From the NCBI GenBank assembly GCA_029781595.1, contig JAKOWJ010000034.1:34211-98210 (forward strand): a stretch of DNA of 64,000 nt, written 5' to 3'. Positions 33,271 through 45,223 of this stretch are shown piece by piece. Position numbers and translations under genes: made by a program. Position 1 is the stretch's first letter. The number at the start of each line of letters is the position of its first letter. The notes beneath the pieces were generated by a model. That model saw only the letters and a program-made list of their open reading frames with translations, made no database searches and was not told the origin of the DNA. The DNA comes from Pseudomonadota bacterium. Lineage in GTDB: Bacteria > Pseudomonadota > Gammaproteobacteria > Burkholderiales > Usitatibacteraceae.

Positions 33271-33447
33271 ATTTCCTGCGGTGTTCGTCCGGGCCGCACG
33301 CTCGAACCCAAGGGTTCAAGGCGGTTGCCTACCGGGTGCCGTAGGTACATCCGACATGGGACGCGCACAAAAGCACCGCTTTGGCGGGCATCCAGGCTGA
33401 CAAGATTATCGGCTCGAAGATGTAAGCCCGGACGAACACCGCAGGGA
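33271..33447 (-). ncRNA. ssrS: 6S RNA (boundaries approximate)
   Basis: 20-bp perfect terminal stem (33275-33294 with 33426-33445), internal CTTGAACCCTTGGGTTCGAG, position immediately downstream of zapA. Confidence 0.88.
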
Positions 33448-33473
33448 ACCGCCGCAGGTCGCGTGCCTCGCGA

Positions 33474-33815
33474 CTAGAAGAGCTTGTCCTGGTCGGCGGC
33501 GAGCGCCGAGTCCAGCGATTCCTGCATCGCGGCGATTCTACGCCGAAAGTCCGCTCCGTCAACGGAAGGCGCGCCGCCCTTGCCGCCCTTCTGCGCCAGG
33601 AACTCGTGGGCGATGTTGAGCGCGGCCATGACCGCGATCTTCTCGTTGCCGGTGATGCGGCCGCCGTCGCGAAGGTCCTTCATCCGGCGGTTGAGGTAGT
33701 CGACGGAGGCCTGCAGCTGCGCCTCCTCGCCCTCGGGGCAGGCCACGCGGTACTCGCGGCCCAGGATCTGGATGGGAAGGCCGCGCTCGCGGCTCCTCGC
33801 GTCGTCGGCGCTCAC
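33474..33815 (-). CDS. zapA: Cell division protein ZapA
   Basis: LPIQILGREYRVACPEGEEAQLQASVDYLNRRM...VMAALNIAHEFL. Confidence 0.92.
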   Translation of the reverse strand: MSADDARSRERGLPIQILGREYRVACPEGEEAQLQASVDYLNRRMKDLRDGGRITGNEKIAVMAALNIAHEFLAQKGGKGGAPSVDGADFRRRIAAMQESLDSALAADQDKLF

Positions 33816-34012
33816 GCCTCGGTCTCGGGAATCTGCTTGAGCAGCGCCTCGATGCGCGCCTTGGCGGCGGCGAGCTTCTCGGTGAGGCGCGCGTTCTCGT
33901 CCGTGCGCGCCGCCAGCTGCTGGCGCAGCTCGCGACCATCCTCCCGCAACTGCTTGAGCTGCGCGACGGCCTGCTCGACCTTCGCTTCGAGGGCGGAAAG
34001 CTCGGATTCCAT
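33812..34012 (-). CDS. Short coiled-coil protein upstream of zapA (ZapB/TIGR02449-like)
   Basis: MESELSALEAKVEQAVAQLKQLREDGRELRQQLAARTDENARLTEKLAAAKARIEALLKQIPETEA; 66 aa. Confidence 0.8.
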   Translation of the reverse strand: MESELSALEAKVEQAVAQLKQLREDGRELRQQLAARTDENARLTEKLAAAKARIEALLKQIPETEA

Positions 34013-34122
34013 GCTCGGCAGGTTATTGGAAAAGGGTTTCCGAGTCAACGTGTAAGCGCTTATTTTGAAAGTGGTTTCGAATGTAACGGTGGGCGTCCGC
34101 GCCCCCGCGGCGTATGATCCGC

Positions 34123-34270
34123 TTCCAGCGACCGGGTGCCCGGGAAGCCGGTGAGAAGCCGGCGCTGCCCCCGCAACGGTAAGCCAGTGCGGGTCCCCCT
34201 CGACGCCACTGCGGCCACGCGCCGCGGGAAGGCGGGGACCAAGTCTGGCGAGCCCGGAGACCGGCCCGGT
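34123..34270 (+). promoter_or_regulatory. Cobalamin (AdoCbl) riboswitch
   Basis: GGTGCCCGGGAAGCCGGTGAGAAGCCGGCGCTGCCCCCGCAACGGTAA ... GGGGACCAAGTCTGGCGAGCCCGGAGACCGGCC (B12 box), upstream of a TonB receptor. Confidence 0.92.
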
Positions 34271-34373
34271 CGCGAGGACCCCGACCGCCAGGGCGAGTGG
34301 CCCCCGGGCGGGGATGCGAGAACCTGTGGGCCTGCGGGGACGCTGGCCCGCCTGGACCAAGGACCCCTCCACC

Positions 34374-36224
34374 ATGAAGAAGCAGCCCCTCGCCGGCCTC
34401 GCCGCCGCGATGGCGCTCGGCGCGCACGCCCAGCCCGTGCCCGCCCCCTCCGCCCCCCTGCTCGCCTTCCAGCCCCTCGACGCCATCGTCGTCACCGCGG
34501 CGCGCACGCCGCAGCGCGCGGCCGACGCGCTGCGCGACGTCGAGGTCATCACGCGCGAGACGATCGACCTGGCCGGGCCCATCTCCGTGGCCGAGCTCCT
34601 GCAGCGCCAGGCGCTCGTCGAGTTCCGCGGCACGGGCGGGCCGGGGCAGCCGGCGGGGCTCTTCCTGCGCGGCGCCAACGCCGGCCAGACGCTCGTGCTG
34701 ATCGACGGGCTGCGCGCGGGCTCGGCCACGGTGGGCACCACCTCCCTGGAGAACATCCCGCTCGACCTCGTCGAGCGCATCGAGGTCGTGAAGGGGCCGC
34801 TTTCCAGCCTGTACGGCCCCGACGCCATCGGCGGCGTGGTGCAGGTCTTCACGCGCGCCTCGGCCAAGCCGCGCCTGTTCGCCACCCTGGGATACGGCAC
34901 CGACGCCGACTCGCGCCTGGCCGCGGGCTTCACCGCCATCGAGGGCGCCCTCACCGCGTCGTTCTCCGCCGGGGCCCGGCGCGTGGACGCGCCCAGCGCC
35001 ACCAACGCGCGCGCGTTCTGCCACGACCCGGACCGGGACCCGTACGAGAACGCCTTCGCCAACCTGCACGCCGAGGCGCGGCTGGCCCGCGACGAATCGC
35101 TCGCCTTCGCGGCCTTCGCGAGCCGCGGCCGCGCGCGCTTCGACGGCTGCCCGGATGCCCAGGGGCGGTTCGCCAACGACCGCAACGTGCAGACGATCTC
35201 CGGCGCGAGCGTGCAGTCCTCGATGCTGTACGCGCCGGGGTGGGAGAGCCGCCTTCGCGTCGGCCAGGGCCGGGACGCGCTCGCCATCGAGTCGGCCACG
35301 CCGGCGCGCTTCGAGACGCGGCAGGACCAGGCCTCGTGGACGCACGAGTTCGCCACGCCCGCCGGCCGCGTCCTGGCGGCGGTGGAGACGCTCCGCCAGA
35401 AGGTGCTGTCCGACACCGGGTTCACGCGCACGAGGCGGACGACCAACTCGGCCTGGATCTCCGCCGACGAGTCGTGGAAGGGCTGGAAGCTGGAGGCCTC
35501 GGCGCGCCGCGACGACGACGACCAGTTCGGCACCCACGACACGGGCGCCGTGAGCCTGGGGGCCACCTGGCCGGGCGTGGCGCTGGTCTCGGCCACGGTC
35601 GGGCGGGGCTTTCGAGCGCCGACCTTCTTCGACCTGTACGCGCCGGCCTCGGACTTCTACGTGGCCAACCCCGACCTGCGCCCCGAGAGGAGCCGATCGC
35701 GCGAGGTGGGCGTGCGCAGCCTTTCCGGCGGCGCCTGGCGCTGGCGCCTCACCGCCTTCGACCACCGCATCGAGGACCTCATCGCGTACGTGTTCCCGAC
35801 GGTGCTCAACGTGCGCCGCGCGCGCATCCGCGGGCTGGAGGCCGAGGCGGAGGCGACGCTCTGGGGCACGCGCGTGCGGGCCTCGCTCGCGGCGCAGCGC
35901 CCGCGCGACGAGGACACGGGCCTGCTGCTGCAGGGCCGCGCCCGCCGCTTCGGCCGCGTGGAGCTCTCGCGCAGCTTCGGGGCGTGGCGCCTGGCCGCCG
36001 GCCTCACCGCCTCGGGGCCGCGCTTCGACTCCGCCGACGAGTCGCCGGCCTCGCGCCTGCCCGGCTACGCCATCGCCGACGCCTCCGTGCGCTGGCGCAT
36101 CGACCGCCACTGGAGCGCCGAGCTCACGGGCACCAACCTCGCGGACCGCCGCTACGAGCACACCGTGGGCTACGACGCGCCGCGGCGCGCCGTCCTGCTC
36201 AACCTGCGCTACGAGGCCCCCTGA
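34374..36224 (+). CDS. btuB: TonB-dependent receptor, BtuB-like
   Basis: DAIVVTAARTPQRAADALRDVEVITRE plug; ERIEVVKGPLSSLYGPDAIGGVVQVFT; preceded by a cobalamin riboswitch. Confidence 0.9.
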   Translation: MKKQPLAGLAAAMALGAHAQPVPAPSAPLLAFQPLDAIVVTAARTPQRAADALRDVEVITRETIDLAGPISVAELLQRQALVEFRGTGGPGQPAGLFLRGANAGQTLVLIDGLRAGSATVGTTSLENIPLDLVERIEVVKGPLSSLYGPDAIGGVVQVFTRASAKPRLFATLGYGTDADSRLAAGFTAIEGALTASFSAGARRVDAPSATNARAFCHDPDRDPYENAFANLHAEARLARDESLAFAAFASRGRARFDGCPDAQGRFANDRNVQTISGASVQSSMLYAPGWESRLRVGQGRDALAIESATPARFETRQDQASWTHEFATPAGRVLAAVETLRQKVLSDTGFTRTRRTTNSAWISADESWKGWKLEASARRDDDDQFGTHDTGAVSLGATWPGVALVSATVGRGFRAPTFFDLYAPASDFYVANPDLRPERSRSREVGVRSLSGGAWRWRLTAFDHRIEDLIAYVFPTVLNVRRARIRGLEAEAEATLWGTRVRASLAAQRPRDEDTGLLLQGRARRFGRVELSRSFGAWRLAAGLTASGPRFDSADESPASRLPGYAIADASVRWRIDRHWSAELTGTNLADRRYEHTVGYDAPRRAVLLNLRYEAP

Positions 36225-36266
36225 GCCCGCCGGCGTCCCCCGGGCCGTTTTGCTAATCTGGCGGCC

Positions 36267-37343
36267 ATGGTCCCGGACCCGATCGGCGTCGACTCTCTTC
36301 GCCGCGTCCTCGTGGTGAAGCTGCGCCACCACGGCGACGTGCTGCTCGCCTCCCCGGTGTTCCGCGTGCTGGCGGCGCGGGCCCCCGAGGCCGAGATCGA
36401 CGCGCTGGTCTACGCCGACACGCGCGACATGCTCGCCGGGCACCCGGACGTCTCGCGCATCCACGGCATCGACCGCGAGTGGAAGCGACAGGGCCTGCTG
36501 GTGCAGGCGCGCCACGAGGCCGCCCTGCTGACGGCGCTGCGCGAGCGGCGCTACCAGCTCATCGTGCACCTCACGGAGCACTGGCGCGGCGCCTGGCTCG
36601 CGCAGCTGCTGCGCCCGCGCTGGTCCGTGGCGCCCGCCCGTCCCGGCTGGGCCTGGAACGCGGCGTTCTCCCACCGATTCCCGCGGCCGCGCGGCACGCC
36701 GCGGCACGCGGTGGAGGCCAACCTCGACGCGCTGCGGCGCGTGGGCCTGTACCCCGAGCCGGCGGAAAAGCGCCTGGTGATGGTGCCGGGCCCCGAGGCC
36801 GAGGCGCGCGTGGACGCCCTGCTCGCCCAGGACGGTCTCGCCCCCCGCGGCTTCCTGCAGTTCCACCCCACCTCGCGCTGGCTCTTCAAGGCCTGGACGG
36901 ACGAGCGCAACGCCGAGCTTCTGCAGCGCCTGGTGCGCGACGGCCACCGCGTGGTGGTCACCGGCGCGCCCAGCGCCCGGGAGCGCGCCATCGTCGCGCG
37001 CATCCTCGAGCGCGCGGCCGTGCCCGTGACGGACCTCTCGGGCACCCTCACGCTGCGCGAGATGGGCGCGCTCGCCGCTCGCGCGCGGCTCTTCTTCGGC
37101 GTCGACTCGGCGCCCATGCACATCGCCGCCGCCATGGGCACGCCGGTGGTGGCGCTCTTCGGCCCCAGCGGCGAGCGCGAGTGGGGGCCGTGGATGGTGC
37201 CGCACCGCGTCGTGGCCGGCCCCCAGCCGTGCCGGCCGTGCGGCAACGACGGCTGCGGCGGCGGCAAGGTGAGCGAGTGCCTCACGGGCCTCGCGGTCGA
37301 CGAGGCCCACGCCGCGATCAACGACCTCCTCGCGCAGTCGTGA
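36267..37343 (+). CDS. Glycosyltransferase family 9 (heptosyltransferase)
   Basis: VLVVKLRHHGDVLLASPVFRVL; FFGVDSAPMHIAAAMGTPVVALFGPSGEREWGPW. Confidence 0.9.
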   Translation: MVPDPIGVDSLRRVLVVKLRHHGDVLLASPVFRVLAARAPEAEIDALVYADTRDMLAGHPDVSRIHGIDREWKRQGLLVQARHEAALLTALRERRYQLIVHLTEHWRGAWLAQLLRPRWSVAPARPGWAWNAAFSHRFPRPRGTPRHAVEANLDALRRVGLYPEPAEKRLVMVPGPEAEARVDALLAQDGLAPRGFLQFHPTSRWLFKAWTDERNAELLQRLVRDGHRVVVTGAPSARERAIVARILERAAVPVTDLSGTLTLREMGALAARARLFFGVDSAPMHIAAAMGTPVVALFGPSGEREWGPWMVPHRVVAGPQPCRPCGNDGCGGGKVSECLTGLAVDEAHAAINDLLAQS

Positions 37344-38503
37344 GCGCGCCGCCTCGAGGCCGGGCACCGGGCGGACCCCGCGTCGCGCTGGTGCGAAGCC
37401 GCTTCGATGCCTTCGGCGGCGCCGAGCGCTTCGTGCAGTCGGCCGTGGCCGCGCTCTCGGCGCAGGGCGCCACCCTCACCCTCGTCACGCGGCGCTGGCC
37501 CGACGGCGACGGCAGCGCCATCGTCCTGGACCCGTTCTACCTCGGCAGCCTCTGGCGCGACCGCGGCTTCGCGCGCGCCGTCTGCGCCGAGCTGCCGCGC
37601 CGGCACTTCGACCTCGTGCAGTCCCACGAGCGCATCGCCTGCTGCGACGTCTACCGCGCCGGCGACGGCGTGCACGCCGAGTGGCTCGCGCAGCGCGCGC
37701 GCATCCAGTCGCCGCTGGCGCGCCTGGGCACGCGCCTCGCGCCCCACCACCGCTACCTCCTCGCCGCCGAGCGCGCGCTGTTCACCTCGCCACGGCTCAG
37801 GGCGGTGATCTGCAACTCGGAGATGGTGCGCGGCGAGATCGCCGCGCGCTTCGCCACGCCCGCCGACCGGCTCGTGCTCATCCGCAACGCCGTGGACGGC
37901 GCGCGCTTCCACCCCGGGCTGCGCGCCGAGCTGGGGCCGGCGGTGCGCGCCCAACTGGGGATCCCCGCAGGCGCGGCGGTGTTCGCGTTCGTGGGCTCGG
38001 GATTCGAGCGCAAGGGCGTCGGGCCCTTCCTGCACGCCCTGGCGAGGCGCCGCGAGCCCGCCTGGGGCCTGGTCGCCGGCCGCGACAAGCGCGCCGCCCG
38101 CTACCGGGCGCTGGCCGCCCGCCTGGGCCTCGCGGACCGCGTGCGCTTCCTGGGCGGCGTCTCCGACGTGCGGCCCTACCTCGCGTGCGCCGACGCCTTC
38201 GTGCTGCCCACGCTCTACGACCCCTTCCCCAACGCGGCGCTCGAGGCGATGGCGGCCGGGCTGCCCGTGGTGACGAGCGGCAAGTGCGGCGCGGCCGAGG
38301 TCGTGCGCGAGGGCGAGAGCGGGTTCGTGCGCGACGCGCTGGACGTGGCCGGCCTGGCCGAGTGCCTGGACCGCCTGGACCCCGACTCGGCGCGCCGGCT
38401 GGGCGGGGCCGCGCGCGAGGCGGTGGCCGGCCTCACGCCCGAGGCCATGGGACGCGAATACCTCGACCTGTACCGCCGGCTCCTCGGGGGCAAACTGGGA
38501 TAA
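37340..38503 (+). CDS. Glycosyltransferase family 4
   Basis: RSRFDAFGGAERFVQSAV; LPTLYDPFPNAALEAMAAGLPVVTSGKCGAAEVV; GTG start overlapping the upstream stop. Confidence 0.9.
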   Translation: MSAPPRGRAPGGPRVALVRSRFDAFGGAERFVQSAVAALSAQGATLTLVTRRWPDGDGSAIVLDPFYLGSLWRDRGFARAVCAELPRRHFDLVQSHERIACCDVYRAGDGVHAEWLAQRARIQSPLARLGTRLAPHHRYLLAAERALFTSPRLRAVICNSEMVRGEIAARFATPADRLVLIRNAVDGARFHPGLRAELGPAVRAQLGIPAGAAVFAFVGSGFERKGVGPFLHALARRREPAWGLVAGRDKRAARYRALAARLGLADRVRFLGGVSDVRPYLACADAFVLPTLYDPFPNAALEAMAAGLPVVTSGKCGAAEVVREGESGFVRDALDVAGLAECLDRLDPDSARRLGGAAREAVAGLTPEAMGREYLDLYRRLLGGKLG

Positions 38504-38510
38504 TGGCGCG

Positions 38511-40259
<1,749 letters not shown>

Positions 40260-40261
40260 AG

Positions 40262-41377
40262 GTGGCGGACCTGGCCGCGCTGCGCATCCTGCACACCGAG
40301 TCGTCCCTGGGCTGGGGCGGGCAGGAGATCCGCGTGCTCACCGAGGCGCGCGGCGTCGCCCGCCGCGGCCACGCCGTGACGCTCGCCGCGCCCGCCGAGT
40401 CGCGCATCTTCCAGGCGGCCGCCGGCTATGGCCTGGAGGCGGTGGCGATCCCCATCGCGCGCAAGTCGGTCCGCGGGCTGCACGGCATGGTGGGCCTGCT
40501 GCGCGGCCGGCCCTTCGACGTCGTCAACACCCACAGCTCCACGGACAGCTGGCTCGCGGCCATCGCCGTGTGCTGCCTGCGCCGCGCGCCTCCCGTGGTG
40601 CGCACGCGCCACATCTCCGCGCCCTTGCCGCGCAACCTCGCCACGCGCTGGCTGTACCGCAGCGCCACCGAGCGGATCGTCACCACGGGCGAGAAGCTGC
40701 GCCTGCAGGTGATCGCCGAGACGGGCGTGGACCCGGCGCGCGTGGTGTCCATCCCCACCGGCATCGACCTGGAGCGCTTCCAGCCCGGGCCGAAGGCGCA
40801 GGCGCGGCGCGAGCTGGGGCTGGACGAGCAGGCCTTCACCTTCGGCATCGTCGCGACGCTGCGCAGCTGGAAGGGCCACCGCCAGCTCCTGGAGGCACTG
40901 GCCGCGATGCCCGATCCGGGCGCAAGGCTCGTCGTGGTGGGCGACGGCCCGCAGCGCGAGGCCCTCGAGGCGGCCATGGGCGAGCTGCGCCTCGCCGGGC
41001 GCCTGAAGTTCGTCGGCAACCAGGCCGACGTGGCGCCGTGGCTGCGCGCCTTCGACGCCTTCTGCCTGCCGTCCTACGCCAACGAGGGCGTGCCGCAGGC
41101 GCTCATGCAGGCCATGGCCTGCGGGCTGCCGGTCGTCTCCACGCCCGTGGGCAGCATCGAGGAGATCGTGGAGGACGGCCGCACGGGCCTCCTGGTGCCG
41201 CCCAGGGACGTGCCGGCGCTTCGCGCGGCGATGGAGCGCCTGGCCGCCGACGCCGGGCTGCGTGCGCGCCTGGCCTCCGCCGCCCGCGCCGAGGCGCTGA
41301 TGCGCTTCGGCGAGGACCGCATGGTCGAGCGCATGCTGGAAGTCTTCACGGCGGCGACCCGCACCGCGCATGGGTGA
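40262..41377 (+). CDS. Glycosyltransferase family 4
   Basis: RILHTESSLGWGGQEIRVL; LPSYANEGVPQALMQAMACGLPVVSTPVGSIEEIV; GTG start. Confidence 0.9.
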   Translation: MADLAALRILHTESSLGWGGQEIRVLTEARGVARRGHAVTLAAPAESRIFQAAAGYGLEAVAIPIARKSVRGLHGMVGLLRGRPFDVVNTHSSTDSWLAAIAVCCLRRAPPVVRTRHISAPLPRNLATRWLYRSATERIVTTGEKLRLQVIAETGVDPARVVSIPTGIDLERFQPGPKAQARRELGLDEQAFTFGIVATLRSWKGHRQLLEALAAMPDPGARLVVVGDGPQREALEAAMGELRLAGRLKFVGNQADVAPWLRAFDAFCLPSYANEGVPQALMQAMACGLPVVSTPVGSIEEIVEDGRTGLLVPPRDVPALRAAMERLAADAGLRARLASAARAEALMRFGEDRMVERMLEVFTAATRTAHG

Positions 41378-42473
41378 GCGCTTCGCCACGCGCGCGAAGG
41401 TGGTCTCCCGCGCGCTGGCGCGCCGTCTCGCCTCGCCCGGCCTCTCCCGCGCCCCCGCGAGTCCCGCGCGCATCCTCGTCGCGCACCACCTGCTGCTGGG
41501 CGACACGATCATGCTCGCGCCGCTGCTCGCCAAGCTGCGCGCGAACCACCCGCGGGCCGACATCGCGATGACGGTGCCGCCGGCCACCGCGTGCCTGTAC
41601 GCGGCGAGGCCCTGGGGCGTGCGGGCGCTGCCGTTCTCGCCGCGGGAGCCGCGCACGCTCGCGCCGCTCCTCGCCGAGCCGGCCTTCGACCTCGCCGTCG
41701 TCCCGGGCGACAACCGCCACGCCTGGCTCGCCGCGGCGATGGGCGCGCGGCACGTGGTCGCGCACGCCGGCGACGTGCCGGCCACCAAGAACTGGTTCGT
41801 GGACGACGCGCGGCCGATCCGCGCGGCGCCGGCGACGTGGGGCGAGCTGGTCTGCGACCTCGTGGACGGCGCCGATCCCCCGCCCTTCGCAAGGGGGGAC
41901 TGGCCCGCGCCGCCCGCCGCGCCGCTTCCGACGGCGCCGGCCGCGCCCTACTGCGTGCTGCACGTGGGCGCGAGCACGCCGCTCAAGCGCTGGCCGCCGG
42001 AGCGCTGGGCCGCGCTGGCCGAGGCGCTCGCCGCCAAGGGCCTCGCGGTGGTGTGGAGCGGCGGCCGGGGCGAGGAAGCCCTCGTCGCCGCCTGCGACCC
42101 CGCGGGGCGCCACGCCTCCACCGCGGGCACGCTGGACCTCGCGCAGCTCTGGCGCCTCGTCGCCGGCGCCGCGCTGCTCGTGAGCGCCGACACGGGCGTG
42201 GCCCACCTCGGGCGCGCCGCCTTCGCGCCCACGATCACGCTGTTCGGTCCGGGATCCATGACGCTCTGCGATTCCGGCGCCTTCTGGGCCGCGACGCCCT
42301 GGCGGGCGGTGGGCGAGCGCGACTTCCCCTGCCGAGACCAGGCCCGGCTCTTCCGCCGCGACGTCGCCTGGGTGCGACGGTGCTCCCGCGGGCTGGACGA
42401 GTGCCCCGCGCCGCGCTGCATGCACGCCATCGGCGTGGAAGCGGTGCTCGCCGCCGCGGCCGGCCTCACCTGA
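41370..42473 (+). CDS. Glycosyltransferase family 9
   Basis: ILVAHHLLLGDTIMLAPLLAKLR; LVSADTGVAHLGRAAFAPTITLFGPGS. Confidence 0.88.
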   Translation: MGERFATRAKVVSRALARRLASPGLSRAPASPARILVAHHLLLGDTIMLAPLLAKLRANHPRADIAMTVPPATACLYAARPWGVRALPFSPREPRTLAPLLAEPAFDLAVVPGDNRHAWLAAAMGARHVVAHAGDVPATKNWFVDDARPIRAAPATWGELVCDLVDGADPPPFARGDWPAPPAAPLPTAPAAPYCVLHVGASTPLKRWPPERWAALAEALAAKGLAVVWSGGRGEEALVAACDPAGRHASTAGTLDLAQLWRLVAGAALLVSADTGVAHLGRAAFAPTITLFGPGSMTLCDSGAFWAATPWRAVGERDFPCRDQARLFRRDVAWVRRCSRGLDECPAPRCMHAIGVEAVLAAAAGLT

Positions 42474-42580
42474 GCCACCGGGAACCGCCCCGGGCCGCGG
42501 CGGTCCGACTCAGGCAGGCGCCGGCGGAATCCGATCGCGGCACTGCTAGAATTTCCTCCTCCCCCGACCGCCGGACCGCC

Positions 42581-44350
42581 ATGAACCGCCTCGCCCTGCG
42601 CCTCCTCCTCGCCCTCGCCGCCGCGGCCGGCCTCGCCGCCCACGCGGCGCTGCCCGTGGTCCTCGGCGAGCCGGTGGCGGAATCGCCGAAGGCCGCCGCC
42701 GTCGCGGGCCTGCTCACCACCGAGGACGAGTTCCCCGCCCCCCGGCTGCTGCTGCGCGCCCCGGGCGAGGGCGAGCTCGCCGCGATGGACGAGGCCCCGG
42801 GCGGCGCCAAGAAGGTGAAGGTGGGCTTCGGCCGCGAGGTCGCCGCCGAGGCCGAGCCGGGCACCGCCACGGCGTTCGCCTGGAGCCGCGTGGGCGAGTG
42901 GCGCATCGCCAAGCTGCGCGTGCAGTCCCCGGGCGCCAGCGCCCTGCGCGTGGCGCTGCGCATCGCCCCGACGGCCGAGCCCTGGAGCCTTCGCGTGGCC
43001 GGCAGCGACGACGAGACGAAGGCGCTCGGCCCCGTGGCCGAGGCCGGCCCCCTGGGCCGCACCGATCTCTTCTGGACGCCGCTCACCGAGGGCGACGCGC
43101 AGGTGATCGAGATCGCCTCTCCCGTCTCGCAGCCGGCGCCGGACGTGCAGGTCGTTCGCGTGTCGCACCTGGTCACCGGGCCGTCGAGCGGCTTCAAGGT
43201 GACGCCCAAGATCGGCCAGTCGCTGCCCTGCAACATCGACGTGGCGTGCGTCGCGAGCCCCTCCCAGGCGCTGCTCAACGCCGCCGCCTCGGTGGTGCGC
43301 ATGCAGTTCACCTACCCGGACGGGGGTTCCTTCCTGTGCTCCGGGACGCTGCTGAACGACACGGCCTCGGGCACGCAGATCCCGTACCTCTTCTCGGCCA
43401 ACCACTGCTTCGAGGCGGACAGCGCGCCGTACTTCACGGCCGCGCAGAAGCAGCAGGTGGCCAACACGCTCAACAGCTTCTTCTTCTACCAGGCCGCCAC
43501 CTGCGGCAGCCTCGCCACGCCCGCCTTCGTGCAGCGCTTCGGCGGCGCCACCTTCCTGTACAGCAGCCTTTCGCTGGACGTGCTGTTCGTGCGCCTGAAC
43601 GACTGGGCGCCGGCCGGCGCGTTCCTCTCGGGCTGGGACGCCAACGCCATCACGGCGGGCAGCGCCGTCACGGTGCTGCACCACCCGTTCGGCGACCTCA
43701 AGAAATTCTCGTCGGGCACGATGCGCGCGTTCGAGGTGCTGCCCAGCCCGCAGAACGCCTCCGGGGGCTACGCGCGCGTCGAGTACAACCAGGGCGTGAC
43801 GGAGCCGGGCTCGAGCGGCGGCGGCCTGCTCACGTTCTCCGGCGGGCAGTACGTGCTGCGCGGCGGGCTCTTCGGCGGCGATTTCTTCTCCTGCTCCAGC
43901 AAGCAGTCCAACGGCTACTACGTGGGCTCGGACTTCTACTCGCGCTTCGACGCCGCCTACCCCTCGCTCCGGACCTGGCTGGAGGCCACGGGCACGCCGG
44001 ACTTCGACGTGACGGACCTGTGGTACCTGCCGTTCGAGAGCGGCTGGGGCATGAACCTCGTGCAGCACCCGAGCGGCAAGGTCTTCGCGGTCTGGTACAC
44101 CTACGACACGGATTTCGGCCCGCTGTGGCTGGTGATGCCCGACAGCACGTGGACGACCTCCCGCACGCTCACCGGCACGCTCTACCGCGTGAGCGGCCCG
44201 AACTACAACCAGGCCTTCAACGCCGGCAACGTCGTGGCCTCGCCGGTGGGCTCGCTCACCTTCACCTTCACGGACGCGAACAACGGCGCGTTCACGTGGA
44301 CGGTGAACGGCGTCTCGGGCACCAAGAGCATCACGCGCCAGCCCTTCTGA
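42581..44350 (+). CDS. Secreted trypsin-like serine endopeptidase (lysyl-endopeptidase-like) with C-terminal WY-type domain
   Basis: Signal peptide; SANHCF (His), SLDVLFVRLND (Asp), GVTEPGSSGGGLL (Ser); C-terminal DLWYLPFESGWGMNLVQ...FAVWYTYDTDFGPLWLVMP. Confidence 0.85.
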   Translation: MNRLALRLLLALAAAAGLAAHAALPVVLGEPVAESPKAAAVAGLLTTEDEFPAPRLLLRAPGEGELAAMDEAPGGAKKVKVGFGREVAAEAEPGTATAFAWSRVGEWRIAKLRVQSPGASALRVALRIAPTAEPWSLRVAGSDDETKALGPVAEAGPLGRTDLFWTPLTEGDAQVIEIASPVSQPAPDVQVVRVSHLVTGPSSGFKVTPKIGQSLPCNIDVACVASPSQALLNAAASVVRMQFTYPDGGSFLCSGTLLNDTASGTQIPYLFSANHCFEADSAPYFTAAQKQQVANTLNSFFFYQAATCGSLATPAFVQRFGGATFLYSSLSLDVLFVRLNDWAPAGAFLSGWDANAITAGSAVTVLHHPFGDLKKFSSGTMRAFEVLPSPQNASGGYARVEYNQGVTEPGSSGGGLLTFSGGQYVLRGGLFGGDFFSCSSKQSNGYYVGSDFYSRFDAAYPSLRTWLEATGTPDFDVTDLWYLPFESGWGMNLVQHPSGKVFAVWYTYDTDFGPLWLVMPDSTWTTSRTLTGTLYRVSGPNYNQAFNAGNVVASPVGSLTFTFTDANNGAFTWTVNGVSGTKSITRQPF

Positions 44351-44386
44351 GCGCCGCGCGGGCGCAGCCCGTATGATGGGCGGGCC

Positions 44387-45223
44387 ATGGCGCCCGCCTC
44401 CCTCAGCCTCGCCATCGTCACGCACGCGCCGGACGAGCGCCTGCTCGCGCGCACCCTCGCGTGCGCCGCCGAGGCCGTGGCCTTCGCGCGGGAGCGGGGC
44501 ACGCTGGGCGAGGCGACGCTCTTCCTGGTGGACAACGGGCCGGAAGGGCTCGCGCCGATGCTCGCGAGCCTGGCGGAAGCCGCGCTCGCCCGCGCGCCCG
44601 GCACGGCGCTTGCCGTCCTCACCGGCCACGGCAACGTGGGGTTCGGGCGCGGGCACAACCTCGCGATCGCGCAGTCGAAGTCGGATTTCCACCTGATCCT
44701 CAACCCGGACGTGGAGATGGCGCGCGAGGCGCTGCACGAGGCGCTTGCCTGGCTCGGCGCGCACCCGGAGACGGGCGTCATCACGCCGTCGGTGCATTCA
44801 CCCGCGGGCGAGCGCGAGTACCTGGTGAAGGGCGAGCCCACGCCGGGCGTGCTCTTCGTGCGCGGGTTCGTGCCGCGGTTCCTGCGCGGGCCTTTCCGCC
44901 GGCAGCTCGACGCCTACGAGTTGCGGCACCTCGACTGGAACGAGGTGCAGTCGCCCGTCACCTACGCGAGCGGCTGCTTCCTGCTGTGCCGGCGCGCGCT
45001 GCTCGAGCAGGTGCAAGGGTTCGATCCGGGCTACTTCCTCTACTTCGAGGATTTCGACCTCACGCTGCGCCTGTCGAAGGTGACGACGCTCGCGTACCTG
45101 CCGCAGGTGCGGATCGTGCACCACGGCGGTCGGGCGGCGTCGAAGGGGCTGCGCCACATGGCGTGGTTCTACGCTTCGGCGCGGCGGTTCTTCTCGGCCC
45201 ACCGGCACGCAAACGTCGCCTAG
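44387..45223 (+). CDS. Glycosyltransferase family 2
   Basis: LSLAIVTHAPDERLL, GHGNVGFGRGHNLAI, FHLILNPDVEM, ASGCFLLCRRALLEQVQGFDPGYFLYFEDFDLTLRL. Confidence 0.9.
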   Translation: MAPASLSLAIVTHAPDERLLARTLACAAEAVAFARERGTLGEATLFLVDNGPEGLAPMLASLAEAALARAPGTALAVLTGHGNVGFGRGHNLAIAQSKSDFHLILNPDVEMAREALHEALAWLGAHPETGVITPSVHSPAGEREYLVKGEPTPGVLFVRGFVPRFLRGPFRRQLDAYELRHLDWNEVQSPVTYASGCFLLCRRALLEQVQGFDPGYFLYFEDFDLTLRLSKVTTLAYLPQVRIVHHGGRAASKGLRHMAWFYASARRFFSAHRHANVA

